A stretch of DNA of 5,051 nt from Desulfurococcales archaeon (GTDB lineage: Archaea > Thermoproteota > Thermoprotei_A > Sulfolobales > NBVN01): positions 1-5,051 of the forward strand of contig JAGGTW010000121.1 of NCBI GenBank assembly GCA_021163585.1, in the 5' to 3' direction. This document shows, one piece after another, positions 1 through 5,051 of the stretch. Positions within the stretch are counted from its first letter, which is position 1; each line of letters opens with the position of its first letter. Both the position numbers and the translations under genes were made by a program. Below the pieces are notes generated by a model. That model worked only from the letters and a program-made list of their open reading frames with translations. It was not told the DNA's origin and searched no databases.

Positions 1-584
1 CATTTGAAATAGCTGATGAAGTAGGCGTCCCTGACTGGGTCGTAGTACCTGTTGGTAACGGGGGCAATATATCAGCTATATGGAAGGGGTTTAAGGAACT
101 TAAGGAGGCTGGCCTCGTAGGTAGGCTCCCTAAACTTGCGGGAGTGCAGGCCGCTGGCGCGGCACCCCTTGCAAAGGCTTTCACGGAAGGCCTTAGTAAA
201 CCAGAATTCGTGGACAACCCGGAGACCGTAGCTACTGCCATAAGAATAGGGAAGCCCGTCAATTGGTCTAGGGCCCTCCGAGCTGTCAGGGAGAGCAGGG
301 GTGTACTTACTGCAGTCACTGACGATGAAATACTGAAGGCTCAGGAACTACTTGCCAGGTTCGAGGGCTTAGGTGTTGAGCCAGCTAGTGCAGCCTCACT
401 GGCAGGGCTCATCAAGCTGAGGGAGGAAGGCGTGATCGATGCTGATGAAACTGTAGTATTGGTGGCTACCGGGCACGCACTGAAGGACCCTGACGTCACT
501 CAGTACCACTCAGTAAGATCCTTCGAAGTCAGCGGCGAGGATGCCCTAACATTAATACGTGAACTCACTAAGCCCGAAGCATAA
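1..584 (+). CDS. thrC: Threonine synthase, C-terminal part (5' end outside window)
   Basis: PLP-dependent enzyme converting O-phosphohomoserine to threonine and phosphate, the last step of the pathway; cytoplasmic. The window holds the last 193 residues, with the first full codon at position 3 and a TAA stop at 582-584. Seen directly: the glycine-rich PLP-phosphate loop PVGNGGN (fragment residues 16-22, bases 48-68), then GVQAAGAAP, IRIGKPVNW, EPASAASLAGL (about 126-136) and a C-terminal TGHALKDPD block (about 156-164). All are typical of short archaeal/bacterial threonine synthases. Family members often read TGxGLKDPD in the last block, so Ala for Gly is a mild variant. The catalytic PLP-lysine lies upstream of the window. 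Other fold-type II PLP enzymes are the main alternative, but the motif set and four neighbouring pathway genes make threonine synthase nearly certain. Confidence 0.95.
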   Translation, partial: FEIADEVGVPDWVVVPVGNGGNISAIWKGFKELKEAGLVGRLPKLAGVQAAGAAPLAKAFTEGLSKPEFVDNPETVATAIRIGKPVNWSRALRAVRESRGVLTAVTDDEILKAQELLARFEGLGVEPASAASLAGLIKLREEGVIDADETVVLVATGHALKDPDVTQYHSVRSFEVSGEDALTLIRELTKPEA

Positions 585-591
585 GCCGGGT

Positions 592-597
592 GAGGTG
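592..597 (+). promoter_or_regulatory. Strong Shine-Dalgarno (GAGGTG) before ATG 606
   Basis: GAGGTG matches the core complement of the archaeal 16S rRNA 3' end and lies 8 bases before the ATG at 606. It is the best-placed ribosome-binding site in the thrC-thrB gap. It therefore argues for translation from 606, in frame with thrB, although the family alignment favours a start near 765. Confidence 0.5.
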
Positions 598-640
598 GTG
601 TATTCATGACTATGTTAAGTCTGGGAACTCGGGGGGTAAT

Positions 641-650
641 ATTTAAAAGA
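641..650 (+). promoter_or_regulatory. Candidate archaeal TATA box for thrB-hom-lysC-asd
   Basis: ATTTAAAAGA resembles the crenarchaeal TATA element (TTTAWA-like) and sits in the A/T-rich gap after thrC. With the usual spacing of about 25 bases, transcription would start near 668-673, giving a leader of roughly 95 bases before ATG 765. There is no convincing purine-rich BRE directly upstream. If active it would let the last four genes be transcribed independently of thrC, and the transcript would then exclude ATG 606. Confidence 0.4.
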
Positions 651-681
651 ATACCTAATGTAGTTATTGCTGGTGATAACG

Positions 682-699
682 ATGCGCCAAATGCTGTAG
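682..699 (+). other. Possible five-codon leader mini-ORF (MRQML)
   Basis: ATG at 682 opens a five-codon frame ending in TAG at 697-699, out of frame with thrB. It is preceded 4 bases upstream by GGTGAT (672-677), a perfect match to the anti-Shine-Dalgarno. Its stop codon falls inside the left arm of the hairpin at 695-721. It contains no Thr, Ile or Met run of the kind seen in bacterial attenuation peptides, so a regulatory role is speculative and chance is quite possible. Confidence 0.2.
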
Positions 700-721
700 G
701 GTTTAGAGAAAGTACCCTACA
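695..721 (+). repeat. Inverted repeat / RNA hairpin in the thrB leader
   Basis: TGTAGGGT (695-702) and ACCCTACA (714-721) are perfect reverse complements, giving an 8-bp stem with an 11-base A/G-rich loop. It lies 43 bases before ATG 765 and downstream of the candidate TATA box, so it would be in the leader RNA. It is not followed by a T-run, which argues against a simple terminator. It could be an mRNA regulatory stem or a DNA operator half-site pair. Confidence 0.5.
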
Positions 722-764
722 TTCTAAGTCAAACTCGATTACTAATCCAGGTAATTCACGCGAC

Positions 765-1739
765 ATGAGTTCTAAGGCAGCACCGCAGCAGATTAGAGGT
801 GAAAGGGAAGTAAGGGTAATTGTTGAAGCGCCGGCCTCAATAGCTAACTTAGGACCGGGATTCGATGTACTCGCTATGGCTATTGACGGCTTCAAAGACG
901 TTGTTGAACTGGTCGTTAAGCCCGGTTCAGGCAAGATCGTAGTTAAGGTTGAAGGCATTAAAGTACCTGAAGGTAAGGAGAATGTAGCCTACGGCGTGAT
1001 CGAAGAGGCCGTTGAGAGGTACCAGCTCCACAACATGGACTTCAATGTTAAGGTAGTGAAGGGCGTGCCCCCAGCCTCCGGGCTGGGGAGTTCTGGCGCT
1101 ACCGCAGCAGCAACAGCTTATGCTGTCTCTGTTGCTGCTGGATTAAACCTGAGTACCAGCGAGTTAGTGAGGCTTTCCGGGGCTGGCGAAGCTGTAGTGG
1201 CTGGGACGCCGCACTACGACAACGTCTCAGCCAGCATCTTAGGTGGTGTGGTGCTGATCGATCCTGCGGGACTACGTATCTACAAGATCAATGTTGGCAG
1301 GGAGTTCTGGATCGCTGTAGTGTCGCCGAACATACCTAAAGGCCCTAAGAAGACCTTCATAGCCAGAGCTGTCCTGCCCAGGAAGATCGAGTTACCCCTA
1401 CTCGTTAAGCAGGCAGGTAGCCTAGCTAGGCTTGTGCATGCACTGCACGTAGGTGACTTAGAGAGCTTCGGCACGGCGGTCTCAGCCGACTACGTTGTGG
1501 AGCCCCACAGAGCGAAGCTGATACCTAAGTACTGGGACCTTAAGAGATTAGCTCTTGAGAGCGGTGCACTGGGCTTCAACATAGCTGGTGCAGGACCCTC
1601 AGTATTCTCAATTCACAGGAGTGAGTCCGAGGCTAGGGAGGTCGGTGAGCTGATGCTGAAGTACTTAAGGGGTTCAGGTATAGATGCCTCACTCTACGTA
1701 ACTAAGGTATCAGACCGAGGTGTGAGAATTCTGAGGTGA
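765..1739 (+). CDS. thrB: Homoserine kinase (GHMP kinase family)
   Basis: Phosphorylates homoserine with ATP to O-phosphohomoserine, the substrate of the threonine synthase encoded just upstream. From ATG 765 it is 324 residues, close to the family's usual 300-320. GHMP motifs appear in order: motif 1 APASIANLGPGFD (22-34); the ATP phosphate-binding loop PPASGLGSSGA (102-112); HYDNVSASILGG (150-161), matching the conserved HxDNV block; EPHRAKLIP (246-254); and motif 3 GFNIAGAGPSVFSI (270-283). The start is uncertain. ATG 765 fits the family length but has only a weak site (AGGTAAT, 749-755), whereas ATG 606 has a strong one and would give 377 residues with an unrecognisable extension. No GTG or TTG lies between 765 and the first motif. 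The TGA stop (1737-1739) overlaps the hom start. Another GHMP kinase such as mevalonate kinase is unlikely given the HxDNV block and the operon. Confidence 0.93.
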   Translation: MSSKAAPQQIRGEREVRVIVEAPASIANLGPGFDVLAMAIDGFKDVVELVVKPGSGKIVVKVEGIKVPEGKENVAYGVIEEAVERYQLHNMDFNVKVVKGVPPASGLGSSGATAAATAYAVSVAAGLNLSTSELVRLSGAGEAVVAGTPHYDNVSASILGGVVLIDPAGLRIYKINVGREFWIAVVSPNIPKGPKKTFIARAVLPRKIELPLLVKQAGSLARLVHALHVGDLESFGTAVSADYVVEPHRAKLIPKYWDLKRLALESGALGFNIAGAGPSVFSIHRSESEAREVGELMLKYLRGSGIDASLYVTKVSDRGVRILR

Positions 1740-1740
1740 T
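1733..1740 (+). promoter_or_regulatory. Ribosome-binding site GAGGTGAT across the thrB stop
   Basis: GAGGTGAT matches the archaeal anti-Shine-Dalgarno over 8 bases and spans the thrB stop codon. It overlaps the GTG (1736) and ATG (1739) candidates for hom, so it cannot serve them at normal spacing. It is 4-6 bases before TTG 1745, which it fits well. An alternative GAGGTG at 1717-1722 is 16 bases before ATG 1739, which is rather far. Confidence 0.55.
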
Positions 1741-2776
1741 GGGGTTGGTCAGGGTAGTTAGGTTAGCCCTCATAGGTTTCGGTACCGTAGGGAGGTCGTT
1801 GACAAAGCTGGTGGCACTCAAGAACAAGTTGATTGAGGAGAAGTATGGGGTTAGGCTGAGCATTATAGCTGTTGCTGACTCAGGTGGCGCTGTAGTAAAG
1901 GAGGACGGGCTCACACCGTATGAGTTGCTGAGGCTGTGTGAGCTGCCAAGATCAGCTGTGAGTACGTTCACTCCTTACGGACTGCCTGGCGCTGGGGTCA
2001 GAGAGATCTACAGTAGGGTGGTACCTGACATTCACGTTGAGGCGACACCATCAAACTACGTAGATGGTGAGCCGGGAGTGAGTAACGTACTTTACGCCCT
2101 AGAAAGCGGTGCGCACGTAGTGTCATGTAATAAAGCCCCGTTTGTCCTGAGGTTCAGGGACGTAATGGACTCAGCATCTAGGAAGGGGGTTAAGGTGAGG
2201 TTCAAGGCCACCGTAATGGCTGGGACACCCCTGATCGACTTGCTGATGAGTCTGAAGGGCTACGAGATTGAGGGCTTAGAGGGTATACTTAACGGTACGA
2301 CGAACTTCATATTAACTGAAATGCATGAGAACCTAGTCACTTATGAAGAAGCCCTCAAAAAAGCCCAGCTGATGGGGATCGCTGAGTCTAACCCGGACCT
2401 CGACGTTAAGGGATGGGACCCAGCCGCTAAGCTAGTCATAATATCGAATGTCCTAGGCATGCCCATGAAGCTAGGTGACGTAGTTAGAGATGACCTGTCC
2501 AGACTCGATGTTAGGGAGGTATTCAGGGCTGTTAAGGAGGGCTCGGTGTTCAAGTTTATTGCTGCACTAGACCTCAGGGAGGGCAGGGCTTCAGTTAAGC
2601 TAACTAAGGTTCCGAGGGGGAATGTATTTGCCTCCATTACGGGAACGCTGAACGCTGTGAGAATTAGGACAGACGTTAACGAGATCACTATAGTAGGTAA
2701 GGGTGCTGGGGGGTCTGAGACAGCACACTCAGTACTGGATGACGTCATAACAGTAGCTCAGGAGGTGGGGAGCTGA
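1739..2776 (+). CDS. hom: Homoserine dehydrogenase, monofunctional, no ACT domain
   Basis: NAD(P)H-dependent reduction of aspartate semialdehyde to homoserine. From ATG 1739 it is 345 residues, typical of compact archaeal enzymes. Order seen: Rossmann motif GFGTVG (13-18); NKAP (131-134) of the cofactor/substrate region; GILNGTTNFIL (182-192); the catalytic block with E216, D222, D227 and K231 (in DVKGWDPAAK), where D227 and K231 correspond to the Asp-Lys pair known from yeast homoserine dehydrogenase; and GKGAGGSETAHSVLDD (320-335). The chain ends there, so the C-terminal ACT domain used for threonine feedback in many bacterial enzymes is absent. It is not fused to aspartate kinase, which is the separate next gene. 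ATG 1739 shares one base with the thrB stop. GTG 1736 or TTG 1745 are alternatives, and TTG 1745 (343 residues, starting MVRVVRL) has the best-placed ribosome-binding site. The start is uncertain by a few codons, the identity is not. Confidence 0.95.
   Translation: MGLVRVVRLALIGFGTVGRSLTKLVALKNKLIEEKYGVRLSIIAVADSGGAVVKEDGLTPYELLRLCELPRSAVSTFTPYGLPGAGVREIYSRVVPDIHVEATPSNYVDGEPGVSNVLYALESGAHVVSCNKAPFVLRFRDVMDSASRKGVKVRFKATVMAGTPLIDLLMSLKGYEIEGLEGILNGTTNFILTEMHENLVTYEEALKKAQLMGIAESNPDLDVKGWDPAAKLVIISNVLGMPMKLGDVVRDDLSRLDVREVFRAVKEGSVFKFIAALDLREGRASVKLTKVPRGNVFASITGTLNAVRIRTDVNEITIVGKGAGGSETAHSVLDDVITVAQEVGS
2761..2767 (+). promoter_or_regulatory. Ribosome-binding site GGAGGTG for aspartate kinase
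   Basis: GGAGGTG lies within the last codons of hom and 10 bases before ATG 2778, supporting that start. It implies coupled translation across the hom-lysC junction, where stop and start are separated by one base. Confidence 0.7.
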
Positions 2777-2777
2777 G

Positions 2778-3893
2778 ATGAAGTACTTAAAGGTTGTTAA
2801 GATAGGTGGATCGCTCCTGAAGAATGGTGGATCGTACCTATCGGTAGCAGAGAAGATCAGGGAGAAGTTCATTGAGCAGGGCTCCAGGGTAGTTACAGTG
2901 GTTTCAGCCATGAACGGTGTAACGGATGACTTGATAAGGTCTCTTGCCGGGTCAGAGAGTGCCTTAGGCAGAGTTGTGGAGAGGTACATTAGTGCAGCGG
3001 AGTACTTGGGCGGGCGTAGACTTAAGGATAGGGTTGAGGACGAACTACGTAAGCTCAAGCTGGCTCTCGAAGTAGGTCATGCACATGACCCAGCACTGAG
3101 AGATCTGGTGCTCTCGTTCGGCGAGAAATTGAGTAAGACCCTGCTTGTTGAGGCCCTCCACCACGCAGGCGTCATGGCTGTAGGACTCGATGCTACCGAG
3201 ATCATTAAGACTGATGGAACTTACGGGAATGCCTTGATAAAGTACCGCGAGACCTTGGTCAGGCTGAGGAGCTATGTCATCCCGTTGCTGGAGGAGGGGG
3301 CGACCCCAGTTATTGAGGGCTTCGTAGGGTCTACATTGAGTGGTGGGGTAACTACTCTAGGGCGTGGGGGCTCCGACTATACTGCAACAGCTGTGGCGGC
3401 ACTGCTGAGGGCTTCAGAAGTGCACATAATTACCGATGTCCCCGGGATCATGTCAGCTGACCCAAGGTATGTTAAGTCAGCGCATGTAGTACCCGAAATG
3501 AGTTACAGGGAAGCCATCGAGGCATCACTGTACGGCTGCAAGCGCCTTCACCCGAGGACATTCCACCCCCTCACCCTTGTCCATGAGTGCAGGGTATACG
3601 TGGGTTCCTGGGGAGGGAGCACACTCATAACTAAGATATCTAGTAGGTGCTGTAAGGGGCCTAAGTTAGTGACGTTCAAGCTTAAGGGGAGGTACGCCTA
3701 TGTAGCGCTGGTAGGTGACGGCGTGAGTGAGCACGGACTAGTCAGCAAGGTGGTTGACCTTCTGAAGTACGCTGGACTGCAGTATGAAGGGATATACGCA
3801 TTCATGAGCAGGCCCTCCATAGTCCTGATGTTTGAGGAGCAAGTTCTGGGTAGAGCACTAAATACACTGCATGACCTAGTTGTTGAGGGGTGA
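2778..3893 (+). CDS. lysC: Aspartate kinase with shortened regulatory domain
   Basis: ATP-dependent phosphorylation of aspartate to aspartyl-4-phosphate, the committed step feeding threonine and methionine. 371 residues. Amino-acid kinase domain, about 1-290: KIGGS (8-12), VVSAMNGVTDDLI (41-53), SFGEKLS (113-119), GFVGST (181-186), TTLGRGGSDYTA (192-203), TDVPGIMSADPR (219-230) and LHPRT (257-261), then GSTLI (280-284), equivalent to the family's GTLI. This is a full set of catalytic and nucleotide-binding motifs, so the enzyme should be active. Only about 75 residues follow (297-371), with VALVGDGV (308-316) and a final LNTLHDLV that resemble the second ACT repeat. Typical monofunctional enzymes of about 450 residues carry two ACT domains. 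One seems to be missing, so classical Lys/Thr allostery may be altered or lost. Stop and start with hom are one base apart. The symbol is by homology; thrA or ask are also used. Confidence 0.95.
   Translation: MKYLKVVKIGGSLLKNGGSYLSVAEKIREKFIEQGSRVVTVVSAMNGVTDDLIRSLAGSESALGRVVERYISAAEYLGGRRLKDRVEDELRKLKLALEVGHAHDPALRDLVLSFGEKLSKTLLVEALHHAGVMAVGLDATEIIKTDGTYGNALIKYRETLVRLRSYVIPLLEEGATPVIEGFVGSTLSGGVTTLGRGGSDYTATAVAALLRASEVHIITDVPGIMSADPRYVKSAHVVPEMSYREAIEASLYGCKRLHPRTFHPLTLVHECRVYVGSWGGSTLITKISSRCCKGPKLVTFKLKGRYAYVALVGDGVSEHGLVSKVVDLLKYAGLQYEGIYAFMSRPSIVLMFEEQVLGRALNTLHDLVVEG
3889..3893 (+). promoter_or_regulatory. Ribosome-binding site GGTGA deciding the asd start
   Basis: GGTGA overlaps the aspartate kinase stop codon (TGA 3891-3893) and is 5 bases before ATG 3899. 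It would overlap the alternative GTG start at 3890, so ATG 3899 is preferred. Confidence 0.6.
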
Positions 3894-3898
3894 GTCAC

Positions 3899-4957
3899 AT
3901 GAAGTACAGGGTTTGTGTCTTAGGGGCTACGGGCCTTGTTGGCCAGAGGTTCGTCTCGCTGCTGGCTAGGCACCCGTGGTTCGAGCTGGAGATCCTGACA
4001 GCTTCTAAGAAGTACGTGGGGATGAAGTATGGTGAGGTAGTGAACTGGGTGGTTGATAACTCCATGCCTGAGGATGTGGGAGAGATCGAGATCTCTTCAG
4101 TAGATCCTGAAGTAATTGCTAGGGAGAAGCCAGACATAGCATTCTCCGCTCTTCCATCGGATGTAGCTGTGGAGGTTGAGGTCGAGCTACTTAAGAGAGG
4201 CATCAACGTAGTCTCTAATGCAAGCCCTATGAGGATGGAGCCCGACGTACCACTCCTGAACCCTGAGGTTAATGCCGACCACTTAGAGCTCGTGAAGCAA
4301 CAGGTCAGGAGGGGGTGGAGAGGAATCTTGGCTAAGGTACCTAACTGCAGTACAGCAATACTTACCTTAGCACTGAAGCCCATAGCCGATGAATTCGGGA
4401 TTAAGAGGGTTATTGTATCCACCATGCAGTCAGTATCTGGGGCAGGCTTCAGGGGCGTACCCTCAGTTGCTATTCTGGATAACGTCATACCGTACATTAA
4501 GGGTGAAGAAAATAAGGTCGAGAGGGAGACACTGAAGATCTTAGGCAGTGTTGAGGAAGGTAAGATAAGGTACGCTGACATAGGAGTCACAGCAAGCTGC
4601 CACAGAGTCATGGTACTTGATGGTCACCTAGAGGCTGTATTTGTTGAGACTTCCAAGAAGACTGCTGTCGAGGAGGTTAAGGAGGTCCTCAGAGAGTTCA
4701 GAGGCAATAAGATCAGAGGGATGAACTTACCCACAGCTCCCAGCGAACCGGTCGTTGTTAAGGAGGAGCCTGACAGACCCCAGCCAAGACTTGACAGGAT
4801 GGCGGGCAGGGGTATGAGCGTAGTGGTTGGCAGGGTCAGGGAGGATAAGGTACTTGGTGGTGTGAAGTTCGTTGTGCTGGGGCACAATACTGTGAGGGGT
4901 GCTGCAGGTACTGCCGTACTGATCGCGGAGTTAATTACTAGGGAGGGCTTAATTTAA
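3899..4957 (+). CDS. asd: Aspartate-semialdehyde dehydrogenase (archaeal/fungal type)
   Basis: Reduces aspartyl-4-phosphate to aspartate semialdehyde with NADPH, the step between the aspartate kinase just upstream and homoserine dehydrogenase. From ATG 3899 it is 352 residues, the usual length. Seen: Rossmann NADP loop GATGLVGQRF (9-18), SALPSDVA (83-90), SNASPMRM (106-113), the catalytic cysteine C150 in PNCSTA (148-153), SVSGAGFRG (178-186), SCHRVMVLDGHLE (233-245) with substrate arginine R236 and the likely catalytic His243, RPQPRLDR (293-300), and the C-terminal GHNTVRGAAGTAVLIAE (328-344). The LDR/GHNTVRGAAG pattern separates it from the E. coli-type branch. Relatives usually read RVPV before DGH; here it is RVMV, a small substitution next to the active site. 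A GTG at 3890 would add three residues but lacks a spaced ribosome-binding site. The gap from the previous gene is 5 bases, consistent with the last place in the operon. Confidence 0.96.
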   Translation: MKYRVCVLGATGLVGQRFVSLLARHPWFELEILTASKKYVGMKYGEVVNWVVDNSMPEDVGEIEISSVDPEVIAREKPDIAFSALPSDVAVEVEVELLKRGINVVSNASPMRMEPDVPLLNPEVNADHLELVKQQVRRGWRGILAKVPNCSTAILTLALKPIADEFGIKRVIVSTMQSVSGAGFRGVPSVAILDNVIPYIKGEENKVERETLKILGSVEEGKIRYADIGVTASCHRVMVLDGHLEAVFVETSKKTAVEEVKEVLREFRGNKIRGMNLPTAPSEPVVVKEEPDRPQPRLDRMAGRGMSVVVGRVREDKVLGGVKFVVLGHNTVRGAAGTAVLIAELITREGLI

Positions 4958-4973
4958 TTAATGAGTTTATTTA
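4949..4973 (+). terminator. Possible T-rich terminator after asd
   Basis: An A/T-rich stretch with short T runs (TTATTT around 4968-4972) begins at the asd stop codon. Archaeal transcription often ends at T-rich tracts without a hairpin, and this is the only such stretch before the next candidate promoter. The runs are short, so the call is weak. Confidence 0.25.
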
Positions 4974-4978
4974 GAGCT

Positions 4979-4998
4979 GGTATTTAATCGTAAATACC
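4979..4998. repeat. Perfect 8-bp inverted repeat downstream of asd
   Basis: GGTATTTA (4979-4986) and TAAATACC (4991-4998) are exact reverse complements around the 4-base spacer ATCG. The site is 21 bases past the asd stop and ends 4 bases before a candidate TATA box. It may be an operator or activator site for the next gene, or an RNA stem at the end of the operon transcript. No T run follows it on either strand, so a bacterial-style terminator is not supported. Confidence 0.5.
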
Positions 4999-5002
4999 TA
5001 TG

Positions 5003-5010
5003 TATTAAAA
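5003..5010 (+). promoter_or_regulatory. Candidate TATA box for a gene starting at the right edge
   Basis: TATTAAAA fits an archaeal TATA element. At the usual spacing transcription would start near 5030-5036, a short distance before the ATG at 5046. The position right after the inverted repeat, and the short leader, fit a promoter for a new + strand transcription unit. No strong BRE is visible. Confidence 0.4.
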
Positions 5011-5029
5011 AGCAAGCCACCTACTAACT

Positions 5030-5039
5030 TCACTAGTGA
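5030..5039. repeat. 10-bp palindrome over the expected transcription start
   Basis: TCACTAGTGA is a perfect palindrome placed where transcription from the candidate TATA box at 5003-5010 should begin, a common position for archaeal repressor operators. A 10-bp palindrome is short enough to arise by chance. Confidence 0.25.
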
Positions 5040-5045
5040 TGTTCT

Positions 5046-5051
5046 ATGGTC
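5046..5051 (+). other. Possible first two codons of the next gene
   Basis: ATG at 5046 is preceded by AGTGAT (5035-5040), a near match to GGTGAT, at 5-base spacing, and lies about 12 bases after the predicted transcription start. Only Met-Val is inside the window, so nothing can be said about a product. Confidence 0.2.

Larger units (their letters stand above)
606..764 (+). other. In-frame 53-codon extension upstream of thrB (leader or true N-terminus)
   Basis: The reading frame of thrB stays open from ATG 606 (a second ATG is at 612) to ATG 765, adding 53 residues. The extension has no recognisable domain, signal peptide or membrane segment, and is rich in Asn and Ser. It uses CGG, CGC and TCG codons and runs of AAT, unlike the neighbouring genes, and is visibly richer in A/T. 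GHMP homoserine kinases normally begin only a few residues before the first conserved block, so this stretch looks more like a 5' leader and promoter region than protein. Against that, 606 has the strong GAGGTG site, and 53 stop-free codons are somewhat unlikely by chance. I lean to non-coding or not conserved as protein. Confidence 0.45.

Noticed and set aside
672..721. C/D or H/ACA guide RNA in the thrB leader
   Set aside because: GTGATAA at 673-679 resembles a C box only loosely, and there is no paired C'/D' or CUGA D box. The hairpin has no pseudouridylation-pocket layout, although ACA happens to end the right arm.
500..958. Antisense open frame of 152 codons across the thrC-thrB gap
   Set aside because: It overlaps the conserved ends of both thrC and thrB, lacks any familiar domain, and has the Ser/Thr/Pro/Leu bias of a shadow frame.
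2341..2748. Antisense open frame of 135 codons opposite hom
   Set aside because: It lies fully inside the conserved catalytic half of hom and has shadow-frame composition with no motif.
3895..4611. Long antisense open frame (238 codons) opposite asd
   Set aside because: It mirrors the codon pattern of asd, is Ser/Thr/Leu-rich low-complexity, has no recognisable motif, and lies entirely opposite a clearly conserved enzyme gene.
4979..4998. Bacterial-type intrinsic terminator
   Set aside because: The stem is A/T-rich and is not followed by a T run on either strand.
1..5051. CRISPR array, insertion sequence, tRNA/rRNA or defence genes
   Set aside because: No spaced direct repeats, no transposase-like frame with terminal repeats, and no tRNA or rRNA signature were seen. 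Every stretch over 300 bases is occupied by pathway genes.

Overview
This window is a compact, one-direction (+ strand) biosynthetic operon for threonine, probably from a hyperthermophilic crenarchaeote (Thermoproteota). This rests on several features. Ribosome-binding sites are of the archaeal GAGGTG/GGTGAT type. Genes abut or overlap by a base or a few bases. Arginine codons are mostly AGG/AGA, and CTAG tetranucleotides are frequent. Candidate promoters are TATA-like A/T elements with no bacterial -35/-10 pair, and the homoserine dehydrogenase and aspartate-semialdehyde dehydrogenase have the archaeal-type architecture. Genus-level placement is not possible from what I can see.

Layout: 1-584 is the C-terminal half of threonine synthase (thrC), whose start lies left of the window. 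585-764 is an A/T-richer gap. It holds a strong Shine-Dalgarno sequence, an open in-frame extension of the next gene, a candidate TATA box, a five-codon mini-ORF and an 8-bp hairpin. 765-1739 is homoserine kinase (thrB), 1739-2776 homoserine dehydrogenase (hom), 2778-3893 aspartate kinase (lysC-type) and 3899-4957 aspartate-semialdehyde dehydrogenase (asd). 4958-5051 is intergenic, with an inverted repeat, a candidate TATA box, a 10-bp palindrome over the expected transcription start, and an ATG with a ribosome-binding site that may open the next gene.

Together the five genes encode every step from aspartate to threonine: LysC makes aspartyl phosphate, Asd makes aspartate semialdehyde, Hom makes homoserine, ThrB makes O-phosphohomoserine and ThrC makes threonine. 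The gene order is close to the reverse of the pathway, with only lysC and asd exchanged. From thrB to asd the stop and start codons overlap or lie 1-5 bases apart, so translational coupling is likely.

I found no exotic or previously undescribed system. The points most worth a second look are the aspartate kinase, which seems to have room for only one ACT regulatory domain where the family usually has two, and the thrC-thrB gap, where promoter and leader signals conflict with an apparently translatable 53-codon N-terminal extension of ThrB.
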